DNA of 64,000 nucleotides from Scalesia atractyloides (GCA_947069175.1 CAMTDV010000018.1:40374869-40438868), one strand, 5' to 3'. Positions 1 through 11,320 are shown, counted from the first letter of the stretch. The notes: generated by a model from the sequence alone, not told the origin. Translations and numbers: made by a program.

Positions 1-2978
1 TCTTTCATATATATATATATATATATTATATCGTTTATGTTTAAATGGTTCTAGCCCATAAGTTAGATGTGAAAGTCCAGTTCAAATGTTTAGTAAATAT
101 GGGCCTAGCCCAATAGGTTTTGTGAGTATGGGCGTAGCCCAATTCACTTTGTATGTGTGGGCTTAGCCCAATTCGTTTAACTAGTGCGGGCCTAGCCCAA
201 GTTGGTTTCGTATGTGTGGGACTAGCCCAATTCGTTTTATATGAGTGGGCCTAGCACAAATGAATTTGTTTAAAGTGGATAAAGCCCAATTGGTTTGTAA
301 GAGTGGGCCAAGCCCAAGTTAATTATGTAAGGGTGGGCCTAGCCCAAAAATAGTTTATAAAAGTGGGCTTACCCAATGTGTTCTCATAAAAGTGGGCTTA
401 GTCCAAAACAATTTGATGTGGGCTTGTCCACATAGGTTTATAAAAGTGGGCTTTAGCCCAATTTAGTTTTAAAAAGATGGTCTAGCACATATGGTTTATT
501 TAGTTGTGTTGATCCATATTTTATATTTACTAGTAATAATAACTTTACAAAAATTAGTTTATAAAACTAATAAATATTTTGTATAAGTTACTTTTATAAA
601 CTCTAGTATGTATAAAGTGAGTGTCGGTTTGTTTGTTTGTTTTTGATAGTTTCTTTCGTTTCGTTTTGGTGTTCACGTCATCTAATTCGTTCTCGTCGTC
701 CGTCTCATTTATGTCGTTTGTTTCGTCTGTGCCATATATTTTATTTTGTCCGTTGTGTTTGTTTTGTCCATGGATAGACACTTTCACTTTATAATTTTCG
801 TGTTTCAAGTATTACCATATACTTTTGTACTTTTGTGTGTTTATATATTTTTGTATTTGTTCCTACTTGGTCTAAATACATAATATACACAAAATATATA
901 TGATACTTGATGTATTTATGTATACATATTTTATCTAAAAAAGGATATACATACTTTTCCCATTTTTAGTTTAGGAAATCGTTAGAATTTTTAACTTATT
1001 CCTTCTTACCCAAAAATTCGTTTAGTCATGTTCAAGTTCTCAAGTCGTTTCTAGTCACCGAATCTTTGGTTTAACACACTTTGATCATAACAAATTTATA
1101 AAAATTTTGCCATAATTTCCCCTAAACTATGGACTTTTCCATGTTTAAACAAACATGTTTTTAAATCATTTTCAACTCAAATCATCATCAAGCATCAGGG
1201 ACTATCCTAACTTGCCAAACAAAAATGTCATGAATTTGTTATAGCTTTACACTTTCCTAAAAAGGAAACTTTATTTATGTTTTTTCATCAAAAATCTTAG
1301 ATCATAATTTTATATAAAAATTCATACTTTAGGTTATACATGAAATCGTTTTAAGTATGAATGTAGGTTCATAACACTTTAAAAAACAAGTACATATTCA
1401 TGATCTTTCCAAAAATAGAAACTTGATTACAACTTTTTAACAAAATTTCTAGATAATTAGTTTTAAATAATAATCCATATTTTGTATAATGCATATGACC
1501 GTTTTAAGTGCAAAAATCATGTCTAACATTTTTGTTAGTGAATCTTACTACTATAAGACTACTTCAAGTTCATCAAAAATCATCAAGAAATTACATGATC
1601 ATAATAATGATTTTTGTTTTATTAGTGTTTTTCAATTAGCTTTTAAAGTATGATTCAAGATGAACTTGTACATGGTGTTTAATCAAAATCATAAGAATGT
1701 AGCTACTAGTTACGGAGCTTACTGTTTGCTAACAAGATGATCAAGATGAAGATATGAAGAAAATGTGAAGATCCAAGAGTTCCAAGTATTGCTAGAATGC
1801 TTCAAGTATATCTTTAAGCTTCACAAATTCTTGATTCATCCATGCATGCTTGAATTCTTGTGTTTAAGGTTTTGAAAAGTTGAAGATGATGATGGTGGTG
1901 CTTGGCTGATTTTAGGAGAGAGGGAGGTAGAAGATGAAAAGTTTTGTTAAGTGTTGGAAAAGAGGATGGTTGTGAGGTGTGGAGATCTTGATTTTGATTA
2001 TGTTCTTACAACATACTCAACACTAATCATCCATCTAGTTAGCCAACACAACAACTAGAGAAACTAGGTGGGGTCCCACCTTCAAAACCGTGGATGTGGG
2101 GGGGGGGGGGGGTTGGATTTTTTTTTTTAAATTTTGTTATAATATATAAACTTTTGTGAACTTGGTTTTTTATATATTAGTTTTATTAAGTTTAATGATC
2201 CAACCTGTTAAAGTAATTTTATAATATGTCCAAATAACTCACTAGACATTTTATTTCATTGTTCGGTTGATAAATTCGGTTCAGGTCTTGTACTGGGTTA
2301 GATACTGACATTTTGTGTTACATATATAATTTAATTTACACAAATGTCTTTGTACTATTTTTATTGTGTAGTTTATTAATCCAACTCTCCGGACTAATAA
2401 ATTTATTATTTCGGACACGGTTCCCGTATTGGCTTTGCTGTCGGGCAGTTACTGAACTAGTTGTGCAACTTTAATCAATAAGATTTATATAAGGGTTTTT
2501 CGTCATTTTTAATACCCGTTATATTATTTATAATAAATAATATTTATTTTTGGGTTTTCAGATAATTATTGTTTTGTTCTGCGGAATGTTGTATACTTCC
2601 GCAGGATTGCTACACACTTCTGCGGACTTGAACAATTTACTGTTAAAATAAAATTTTCAGAAAATTGTTAAGCACGTGTTTTTTCTAACGAACATTTTTA
2701 TGAAATATTTGTGTAGACATATCTTTATGTCTCGTTTTTGCCATGTCAGACTGTACCACGACCAATACTGACAGGTATCGTCTTTTCGCATTTCTAACGC
2801 CAGTGTAGGATAAATATATTTGCTATTGTGACGGATTTGCCATCATACAAGGCTATGATTTAATTCAATCCTAGACATTCGAGACTTTATTAAATAATTA
2901 GAGTCGAAGAACGCGTAAACATATATTGTAAGTGTTTTCAGGTTATACGGAATTACCATTATTTTGCCAATTGTCGCA
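1..2978 (-). repeat. 3' LTR of the outer Ty3/Gypsy element (Gypsy-A), truncated by the window edge
   Basis: This stretch aligns by eye to 12,300-16,780 plus 53,027-54,456, the element's other LTR. Shared landmarks are the (TA)n, the TGGGC-type array, the TTTTTGTTAGTGA segment and the CATCAAAAATCATCAAG segment. It ends in TGTCGCA, the inverted partner of the TGTGACA that opens the other LTR, directly beside a polypurine tract. By comparison, about 950 bp lie left of the window, so the full LTR is near 3.9 kb. It has no coding content and contains a G-run at about 2,099-2,112. The orientation follows from the adjacent polypurine tract and pol. Confidence 0.85.
40..530. repeat. Tandem array of TGGGCYTAGCCCA dyads in the LTR
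   Basis: About 14 units of roughly 25-35 bp each carry GTGGGCYTAGCCCAA-like cores separated by AT-rich spacers. The core is an inverted repeat (TGGGCT-T-AGCCCA) in many units. TGGGCY is the plant site II element bound by TCP transcription factors, so each unit offers two facing half-sites. The same array occurs in the other LTR at 12,335-12,760. A regulatory role is inferred. Confidence 0.75.
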
Positions 2979-2995
2979 TTCTCCCCCTGTTAAAG
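2979..2995 (-). other. Polypurine tract of Gypsy-A
   Basis: On the minus strand the sequence reads CTTTAACAGGGGGAGAA and abuts the LTR start TGCGACA. This is the expected place and composition for the primer of plus-strand DNA synthesis. Confidence 0.75.
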
Positions 2996-5091
2996 AAGAT
3001 TTTGTCCCGAAATTTAAGTTGAGTCATCCGCTGCAGGGATTTCTTAAATAGGTGAGGATACTTTCTTTTGATTTCGTCTTCCCGTTCCCAAGTGAACTCG
3101 GGTCCTCGCTTTAAGTTCCAAATGGACTAATTTGATTCGACTCCTCCTTGTTTTATGAATTTTCGAATCTAAAACCTCAATAGGTTCTTCAATGAAGTGG
3201 AGTTTGTCGTCTATATGAATTTCGTCCGGGGGAATAATAAGTGACTAATCCGAAAGACACTTTTTAAGGTTTGATACATGAAAAGTGTGGTGGAAGTTAA
3301 CAAGTGTTTCAGGCAATCTCATTTCAGGCGACAGTTCCAATCTTTTCCAAGATTTCATATGGTCCTATATACCTCGGGATAAGTTGTCCTTGTTTCTCGA
3401 ATCTAGGTACGCCCTTCTAAGGCGAGACTTTTAACAACACTTTGTCTCCAACCTCGAAGGATAACGGTTTGCGGCGTTTATCTACGTAGCTTTTCTGTTT
3501 GTCATGAGCCGCCTTAATACGGTCTCGGATTTTAAATATTTTATTCGTAGTTTCTTGGACTAATTTTGGACCTATCAACTATTTGTTGCCTATTTCCACC
3601 CAGCATAGCGGAGATCGACACTTACGCCCTTATAACGCTTCAAATGGAGCAGCTTTAATACTCGTATGATAACTATTGTTGTATGAGAACTCCACTAAGG
3701 GCAAGTGAGTGTCCCAATTTCCGCCTAAATCCATCACACAAGCACGAAGCATATCTTCTAAGGTTTGGATTATGCGTTCACTTTGACCGTTGGTCTGAGG
3801 ATGAAAGGTTGTACTTAGATCTAAACCAGATCCAAAAGCCTTTGGAATAATTGCCAAATTATTGAAACAGGCACTCTGTGCCTTGCCACGATTTCTTTGA
3901 AATAAAGTTCAGCTAACAACTCATTATTACCTTTCTCACGTATAGGTAAGAAGTGAGCTGACTTTGTTAATTGATCAACAATTACCCATATCATGTCGTG
4001 ATCACGAGAGGTCCTGGGTAAATTTGTTATGAAATCCATGGAAATCTATTCCCATTTCCAAGTGGGAAGTTCAGGTTGTTGTAACAATCTTGAAGGTTTT
4101 TGGTATTCGACCTTAATTTTTGCACATGTTAGACATTTTCCAACAATAGTTGCAATATCTCCTTTGATATTAGGCCACCAACAGAATTCTTTAAGATCAC
4201 GATACAGTTTATCCGCTCTGGGATGTATCAAGTATTTGGACTTATGGGCTTCATCTAGAATTAGGTTTCGTAAACCGCCAAAGAGAGGAACCCAAATTCT
4301 GTTTGTGAAGTACAAGGCTCCGTTTTCCTTCTACTCTAGATGTTTTTCCATACCTCTAAGCATTTCTGCTTCAAGGTTTCCTTCCTTCAGTGCTTCTTGC
4401 TGAGCATCATGAATTTGAGTGCCAAGGTTATTGTGAATTGTGAGTCCTAAAGATGGTACACGTAGAGGCTTCACTCGTTCCTTTCTGCTCAAAGCATCTG
4501 TGACAACATTCGCCTTACCCGGATGGTATTTGATTTCACAATCATAGTCATTCAACAATTCAAGCCAACGCCTTTGGCGCATATTTAACTCTTTCTGGTT
4601 AAATATATGTTGAAGACTTTTGTGATCGATAAAGATTGTGCACTTGGTGCCATACAAGTAATGACATCAGATTTTTAATGCGAATAACACTGCACCTAAA
4701 TCTAGGTCATGTGTGGTATAATTTTTCTCATGAACTTTCACCTGGCGTGACGCGTATGCGATAACCTTCTCTCATTGCATCAATACACATCCCAAATCTT
4801 GATGTGACGCATCACAATAGACTACAAAATTATCATTGCAGTCTGGAAGTGATAATATCTGCGCTTCAAAAAGCTTATCCTTAAGAAATTGAAAAGTTGT
4901 TTCTAGCTTTTCTCCCCAATCGAACTTCTTATCTTTCTAAGTGAGGGAAGTTAATGGTTAAGTAAATTTCAAAAAGTCTTCAATGAACCTTCGATAGTAA
5001 CCCGCCAATCCTAAAAATTGGCGTACTTCAGTGGGGTCTTAGGCGCGTTCCAATTCTTAAGGGCTTCTATTTTTTATTGGTCGACATGTAT
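2996..5091 (-). pseudogene. pol: Decayed Gypsy-A pol: RNase H, integrase and C-terminal chromodomain-like end
   Basis: Reading leftward from 5,091 I see the RT/RNase H connection (LGLAGYYRRFI), RNase H (FVVYCDASHQDLG, IDHKSLQHIFNQKELNMRQRRW, ALSRKE), the integrase zinc region ending KCLTCAKIK, and the integrase core (MDFITNLPRT; HPQTNGQSERIIQTLED). The GPY region (RYIGPYEIL) and a terminal RGPEFTWEREDEIKRKYP follow. The order and motifs match Tekay-like chromoviruses, and the intact relative at 39,370-42,786 aligns throughout. Many stops and frameshifts break it, and the segment with the second integrase aspartate is scrambled. The RT palm with its catalytic aspartates is missing because a Copia-type element was inserted at 5,092 and sequence was lost. 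It cannot make a working enzyme. Confidence 0.9.
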
Positions 5092-5586
5092 TGTTGATGC
5101 ATTTTGTGTTCGTCACTGGTCGAATAGGCTAGATTGAGTGGGTGTTGAATATTGTATAGGTTAGAATTGAACACACGACCAAAATACGTAGCGAATAGTG
5201 TAATTGGGAACAAGTTCACCCGCACTTGACCTGTGAAGGTCAAGTTCGCCCGAACTTGACATGTCATGGTCAAAGTCGCCCGAACTTGTCTTATGAAGGA
5301 CAAGTTCGCCCGAACTTGTCTATACACACTCCAGGCGAACTTGTTATCCTATATATAGGTGTGTTGCTCATTTGTCATTTAAGTTTTTGGCATCCCTACG
5401 GGGAGGTGCTGCCGGATTCTCTCCAGGAACTCTGGCAGCTGGACTTAAAGATGTATACACTTTCGATATGAATGAAGACTTCTGCTGCATTCTGTTTCTA
5501 CTCCATTCTTAATAACATTCTACCGAAACCACTATATACGTTTACGCACTAACTTCCATCTAGAACCGCCTGATCACGGACCTTCA
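5092..5586 (+). repeat. 5' LTR of element C2
   Basis: It runs from TGTTGATGCATTTTG to CACGGACCTTCA and is followed by the primer binding site. A TATA-like CCTATATATAGG lies near 5,348, preceded by a 30-bp tandem dyad array. The stretch TTTTTGGCATCCCTACGGGG marks the transcribed part shared with other copies. It carries one repeat unit more than the 7,730 copy, which explains most of the length difference. Confidence 0.85.
5211..5343. promoter_or_regulatory. Dyad array (30-bp period) upstream of the LTR TATA box
   Basis: Units begin at 5,211, 5,241, 5,271, 5,301 and about 5,331, exactly 30 bp apart. The units at 5,241 and 5,301 are the perfect 18-mer CAAGTTCGCCCGAACTTG, an inverted repeat with a two-base centre. 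The flanks are complementary within units: GT...AC around 5,241 and GA...TC around 5,301. The array ends just before the TATA-like box, the usual place for LTR enhancers. Binding by a dimeric factor is inferred. Confidence 0.7.
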
Positions 5587-5600
5587 ATTGGTATCAGAGC
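5587..5600 (+). other. Primer binding site (initiator-Met tRNA)
   Basis: ATTGGTATCAGAGC directly follows the LTR. TGGTATCAGAGC is the standard plant initiator-Met primer site for Copia and many Gypsy elements. Confidence 0.9.
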
Positions 5601-7729
5601 TACGGTTATAACCTACACATGAATTTGGACATTTATGGACATTAGGAGGGGTTTTAGACGTAAATCATCAAATAAACATACAATCCACGGACAAAAAGTA
5701 AAATTCAATGGATAGGATTGTTAGAAAACTATTTTCAACCAGATCTATGGTGGAATCATCTCGAAATTCGAAGAAATAAGGATTCTGGATCGAAAAATGT
5801 AAAAATGGGCTGCTTCAAGTTCGCCTGAACTTGGTGTTGGCCAACCAAGTTCGCCCGAACTTGTATCATAGTGGACAAGTTCTCCCGAACTTGTCCAGGG
5901 AGCTTAAAATAAATTGGTGATAGAATTTTTTCGTATTGATGGGACAAGTTCGCCCGAACATGGCATGGAAAAATTTTGTTGATCGTATTGATGAGATGAG
6001 TGTCCAGAAAAAATTTGGCGATAGAAATTTTTTCGAGTTTTCGATGACCGAAACGGGATGTTCGGGGACACCGTCTTGAGCTTCAGAGTACATATTTGAT
6101 GATATGATTGCAAAATTGTGAACATATTGGGATAGTCACTGATACCGATGCAGAATGTTGATCATTTGGGTGTTGTGACTAGTAATGGGCCTAAACATTA
6201 AATCCGCATTTGTTAAATACTGAAAGTTCCGGATTTGAGGGGGAATTTCAGTGAATTTTTCAGTATAGTCAGATTTGCAAAAATGAGGGGGAATAAAATT
6301 TTTACGTTATGATGATTCCGCATTTTTGAAATTCGTGACTGCTGCAACAGTATCCGGCGGTTACCGATTGCAGATTAACCGGGAAATGCAGAAGATTGAG
6401 ATTTATTGGGTATTTCAAATTGATGTCTAGTTTGAAAGCGGGTGGTTTCATAACTGAGTCGTGGATAAGTTGTTTATCAGATTCTGAGGTCATGGTTGTG
6501 GATTGACACCTGAGTCGCGCGTATGGTTTGGAAGCACATACGACTGCCTACCTTTAACTCTGCTGTGCACATGAATTATTAACTGGACTAACCGACAGGA
6601 GGTAAGGATGCTATGTAGTTTCAGTTGCCCTGGGTTGTATGCGGTACCATGATTAAAGAAGATGATTTATGGGATCGGATCTTCCTGACAAAGAAGTGTA
6701 CCGGTTGCTGAAGAAAAAGGCTATATATTTGGGATTCCGTGATCACTGGAGGTTCTGATTTTTCATACCATGATACAGATTGATGCTTAAGGGTTAGAGT
6801 CCTGATCTCCGGTGAAGGAACAGTTAGCTTGATTAGCAGTCATTAGTACCAGTGAGGAACTGAGGACGTTCAAACATTCAGTGATGACCTTAGGAATTAA
6901 TGACTAGCTCCGCAGATGGATGGTTTCAAAATTACCAAGGAGATCTGAAGTTATTCAAGATATAACTGATGATAGCATTTGGTGGCTATTATTTTTAGTC
7001 TTCAAGCACATGAATCATTCTTATCTTTGGACTAACCGCCGTTGGATGACGATGCTTGTTGACTAAGTAGCGCTAGTCTACCGGAGATAGCCATATATCT
7101 GACATTGTGACTGAAGAAAAAGAATGTGATTTTGGCCACGGACGTATGTTTCTCAGATTCGATGCATTACCAGATTATCTGTTTTCTGATGAAGATTTGC
7201 TGATTGAGCAAATTACCAATTTGCTGATCAAATATTTCTGAAGGGTGCTTAAATGCGATTACAGAAATCGGGATTTCAGATTTTTAAGGGTATTTGTTGA
7301 TTTGAAGTTTTCCGATGCGATGATTTGAAGTTTCTATCAATTGCCGGTTGAGTTTTATATATTTTAGGAGTGTGCGGAATAAACTCTCGATGCTCAACGC
7401 CTATTTAAAAACTGAACTTGGATGCAGTTATAGTCGAAACGGAGAAGCTGCTGCATTGATTAGCTTTGAGTTGATGATTATTCAAGAAAATTTTATTGAT
7501 CAAGCAAATCAGAGGAGGTCGGAAACCGTGCAACCAAAATTTTGAATTGGATATTTCAGCGGAATTGAAAATTGATAATGCGAGCCCGGATCATCAATTA
7601 AGGGGGAATTTGTTGACGCGTCTCAACGACATCGACAGACACCTTGATTGAAGTTGCGGAATATTCAAACACGGCTCAGAGATTTGAAGATCAAGATCAA
7701 GCTTCGATAGTAACGAACAAGGGAGAATC
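5601..7729 (+). other. Non-coding interior of C2 with dyads and several polypurine-like tracts
   Basis: No reading frame of interest is present. Four dyads occur at about 5,814-5,960 (for example around 5,845 and 5,875). GAGGGGGAAT-type tracts occur near 6,237 and 6,286, and AAGGGGGAATTTGTTGAC occurs near 7,600, mimicking a polypurine tract followed by an LTR start. The real tract lies at about 7,712-7,728. The homologous interior at 22.2-24.3 kb keeps the same features. Confidence 0.6.
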
Positions 7730-8193
7730 TGTTGATGCATTTTGTGTTCGTCACTTGTCGAATAGGCTAGATTGAGCTTGTGTTGAATATTGTATAGGTT
7801 AGAATTGAACAGACGACCAAAATACGGAGCGAATAGTGTAATTGGGAACAAGTTCGCCCAAACTTAACATGTCATGGTCAAGTTCGCCAGAACTTATCCA
7901 GTGAAGGACAAGTTCGCCCGAACTTGTCCATGCACACTCCAGGCGAAGTTGTTATCCTATATATAGGTGTGTTGTTCATTTCTCATTTAAGTTTTTGGCA
8001 TCCCTACGGGGAGGTGCTGCCGGATTCTCTCCAGGAACTCCGGCAGCTGGACATAAAGATGTATACTCTTTCGGTATGAATAAAGACTTCCGTTGCATTC
8101 TGTTTCTACTCCATTCTTAATAACATTCTACCGAAACTGCTATATACATTTACGCACTAACTTCCGTCTAAACCGCCTGATCACGGACCTTCA
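7730..8193 (+). repeat. Second LTR of element C2
   Basis: It begins TGTTGATGCATTTTG and ends GGACCTTCA, matching 5,092-5,586. It contains three to four dyad units near 7,848-7,950, then TATCCTATATATAGG. A damaged primer site (TTGGTTCAGAGC) follows, so this LTR also acts as the 5' LTR of a truncated second unit. Confidence 0.85.
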
Positions 8194-8285
8194 ATTGGTT
8201 CAGAGCTATGGTTATCACCTACGATCATGAATTTGGACATTTATGGACATTAGGAGGGGTTTTAGAAATAAATCATCAAATGAAC
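8194..8285 (+). mobile_element. Truncated second interior following the shared LTR
   Basis: After the LTR the sequence repeats the first 90 bases of the C2 interior (primer site remnant, then CATGAATTTGGACATTTATG). It stops where Gypsy-A gag resumes. LTR-interior-LTR-interior tandems usually arise by recombination between LTRs. Confidence 0.7.
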
Positions 8286-9209
8286 ATACACTGTCAACGG
8301 TACGTTCACTGTCAACGATCTTCCCATTCCGCTTATTGTCGTGTGACGAGGATTCCACATGTGTTTCCCAGGGTTTCTCCGCACGTTTCCTTGGAAGCTT
8401 GTTCATTCTTACCGCTTCCTCGGTAAGACTAACTGCAATCATGATAGACTCGGTGATTGTCGCAGGATGCAACGATGTAACCATGCTTCGGATTTCTAGA
8501 GCCCAGTCCCCAAATATATTGTTCAACGCGTTTGAATTTGTCGGTCACCAAATAGGGAACGACCGACAGAGATCATGAAATCGGTGAGTGTACCCATAGA
8601 TGTCAGATACAACCATTGTCTGGTTCCAAAACTCCATTTCCAACTTTTATAACTCCGCTCTTGAACAATATTTGACGCGCCATCATGTCCTTTAACCTTT
8701 CCCAAGTGATATCGTATGCTGCTACATCTCCCAACGTATGCGCTTGCAGATTCCACCATCACAAAGCTTCATCAATGAACATACCTGAAACATACACCAC
8801 AGTTTGATTAGGGGTACAACTACTCATGCGGATTACTGAATCCATTTTCTTAGTCCATCGAACAAATGCTATGACACCACCAATGCCATCAAAGTTCAAC
8901 GGTTTGCAATCTAAAAATTGCTTATATGTGCATCCAGAAATGTTGGTTCTCAAAATTGTCAAAAATATATGTTTTTGCAAATAAATATTAATGGGAATTC
9001 TTTTGTAAGGTTATGAATAACCAACCGTTCGGAGGATTTTGAGCTATTGGTGGAGTCTGAGTCCTAAGTTCGTTATCTCGATTGGTGCAATTTGCCTCAT
9101 GTTGAGCAATCGCTTCTGCGATGCGTTGATTTAACAAGGCATCGAGCTCCACTTGAGATGTGGGTGGGGGAGTTTGGAGTTCATGTATGTTTCTTCTCAT
9201 TGGCGCCAT
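8286..9209 (-). pseudogene. gag: Decayed Gypsy-A gag
   Basis: The start is taken at the ATG of MAPMRRNIHELQ. The frame runs through a short acidic N-terminus with QVELDALLNQRIAEAIAQHE. It continues to the Gag core, seen as GCTYKQFLDCKPLNFDG and ITWERLKDMMA, with frameshifts and a stop. The last recognisable part (ATITESIMIAVSLTEEAVR) precedes where the zinc knuckle should be. The knuckle, protease and first part of RT are missing, lost at the junction with the Copia-type insertion. The composition matches Tekay-like Gag of the 43-44 kb element. The protein would form the capsid shell but is not intact here. Confidence 0.8.
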
Positions 9210-9418
9210 GACCTTTATATGTAAATTCATATAGAAGAAATTAGACAAATATTTAACATAAATATTGTCATCCATGGCCCAAATTGAATAGAATACGTCA
9301 TCATAAAGTACATTAATGTATAAGGGTGGAATGAAACGAATCATTCCTCACGTAAAACATCCATACAAGTAATCATCACAACATAAACATAACGAATATT
9401 AACAATGCATAACAAAAG

Positions 9419-9420
<2 letters not shown>

Positions 9421-9463
<43 letters not shown>

Positions 9464-9470
9464 TATATAT
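9421..9470. repeat. (AT)n microsatellite
   Basis: This is a near-pure AT repeat between Gypsy-A gag and the upstream acidic ORF. The interval 9,210-9,775 otherwise shows nothing recognisable. Confidence 0.9.
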
Positions 9471-9779
9471 ATTGTCAACTTGTTACATCAATTTTGTGAT
9501 GAACAAAAATAATTCGGAGTTTCATCGCTCCGACATACAAGTTATATACATTACAAAACAAAAGTAGATATTTTTCTCCACATTGCTTCTTTAGTGTCTT
9601 CAAGTTGACCTACATATATCTTCAAATATCTTCAATCTTCTACTAACTTGGTACGTGTACTACCCTCAAAACACGATTACATACCACAACTAGACAGATG
9701 GAGGGGGTGGGGTGGGGGTGAAGATGCGTGGATCACACCGTGAATGTATGTCATCTCCTCCTCAATGGTACTGACACAC

Positions 9780-11072
9780 ATCTCAAGAGACGGAGAGGTG
9801 GCGTGTGGTGGAAGTGATGGTACCGATAGGGATGGTGGTGGTGGAGATGTCAGTAGAGGTGGTGGTGGTGGAGGAGGAGATGATATGGGTAGGGGTGGCT
9901 GAGAGGATGATGATGAAGGAGCACTCGGGGGTGCTCGAAGATAGACATCTGAGCACTAAGCTCATGGAAATGATCAAACAAGATACCGACCTGTATCTCG
10001 GTAGAGGTGAGTCTGTACTCAGTGGTGGTGAGCGGCATATGGCTCGGGTGATATGGATTTGACGGGCTCATGCCGGGGGCTGCAAATGGAAATCAGTGAA
10101 ATATGGGGAAGGGTAGGTGACAGTGCCTTGTGTGGGTGGGGGCAAATGAAATGGATCCTCAATAGTGGAAAGTGGAACGTAAGGAGGATACGCTATCATA
10201 GGGTGACTGTAGGGCACGTTTGAGGGCCCGACAGCAAACGGGTCCTGATGAGAACCAAAAGTCGGTGTAACATTGGTGGAAAATGAACCAACGAAAGGAT
10301 ATGGGGTAAAGTGCGGAATTGGGTGACTGCTCAGAGTATAGTGTGCAGGACTAGTGGAAAACTGCGGCAGTGGGTGATCATCAAGGAGTGTAACATCTCC
10401 TTATCAATGAAATAGTGGTGTAGGCTCAAATAAATGATCAGTAGGAGTTGCTTCTGGTAGGACAGGGTTAACAGCTACGGTAACCAAGGGTGGTAGAATG
10501 GTGTCAGGTGAATGTACATGTGATGGTGTATGTGGAGTAGTAGGAGCGGATGATGAAATGTCGACAACTGTGACGTCAGGATGTGCTACCTCTAGCATGG
10601 CAATATCAAAGTCGTCACCAATGCCGAGGTCATCGTCGACGTGCTCAACATGGATGATGGGAATGATATCATCCTTGTCATCGTCATCAATAATAAGGGG
10701 AACGACATGATCGTGAGCGTCGATGCCATCATCAGCTGGATCTACCACATTAAGTGGTACAAGAACATACGGAACAACATGTTCACCCTCGGGGTGACCA
10801 TAAATGATCATCTCATGGAAATGAGGTACAACAAGAACATCATCCTCGAGTGGGATATCGACATGATCGAGCTCTGGAAGAGCGAAGGGCTGGGAATCGA
10901 TGTCCAACCATTCGTCATCAGAGATGACAATAATGGGTGGAACAGGGTTATCAAGTGGTATGAAGTCGGCATCTGAGGCATAACCCGTAGAATCGGTATT
11001 GGAACTGGAAGACATGGTCCTGGAAAAATAATCCATACAACCATTCTTGGGCAAATGTAGTTTAGGTTTCAT
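9780..11072 (-). pseudogene. Acidic, then proline-rich ORF between primer site and gag of Gypsy-A
   Basis: A 222-residue open stretch (ATG at 11,072; a second candidate start is the Met of MSSSSNTDSTGYASDADF) is rich in Asp, Val, Pro and His, with runs such as DDDDKDD. Two consecutive stops (TGA TAA near 10,402) end it. The same frame continues with a Pro/Tyr/Ser-rich stretch (DDHPLPQFST, then PHFTPYPF) to about 10,070 and then slips into a His-rich frame. It lies downstream of the element's primer site and upstream of gag, so it is an N-terminal extension of Gag or a separate leader protein. I recognise no domain. Plus-strand frames over this interval are low-complexity shadows. Confidence 0.6.
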
Positions 11073-11320
11073 TGTAAGTTATGTCATGTATCGTTTTGAA
11101 TTCAACCTATTGTTATCGTGTCTAATCTTCAAAGACTAAGTCACATAGTGTCCTTGCATTTGTGTTTTGATTTATAGTTTGGTACTAGCGGACATTTCTA
11201 TCCATGCCGTGGGAAAACCTCTTGTTACAATTTCACAAAGACTCACAAATGACTTTCAAAAAAAGACCATTTTGAAATTGTAGACTAGACTCAAAAGAAT
11301 CTTAGTTCACTACAATTGTA

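Larger units (their letters stand above)
5092..8193 (+). mobile_element. Non-autonomous Copia-type LTR element with no coding capacity (copy C2)
   Basis: Two direct LTRs (495 and 464 bp, TGTTGATG...GACCTTCA) enclose a 2.1-kb interior with an initiator-Met primer binding site and a polypurine tract (AACAAGGGAGAA). No gag or pol reading frame exists, so it would need enzymes in trans. The SIRE-like element at 17,030 has a closely related LTR and the same primer site, which makes it the natural helper (inference). The interior recurs at 22,158-24,267 and, inverted, at 28,685-30,343 plus 52,128-52,565. It lies inside the Gypsy-A pol, next to a second partial interior. Confidence 0.8.

Noticed and set aside
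2096..2114. G-run in the Gypsy-A LTR as a G-quadruplex
   Set aside because: It is a single homopolymer run that varies strongly in length between LTR copies (compare 53,570 and 56,393). It looks like slippage rather than a structured element.
5241..5258. E2F-type binding site
   Set aside because: TTCGCCCG and TTCGGGCG each fail the TTSSCGSS consensus at an essential position.
5211..5343. Evenly spaced palindromic repeats resembling a CRISPR array
   Set aside because: The 30-bp period, the position just upstream of an LTR TATA box, repetition in every related LTR, and the plant context rule this out. The spacers are near-identical, not unique.
9805..10976. Plus-strand frames opposite the acidic ORF
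   Set aside because: These low-complexity Met/Val/Glu frames are complements of the minus-strand Pro/His/Asp coding sequence. They have no recognisable domain.
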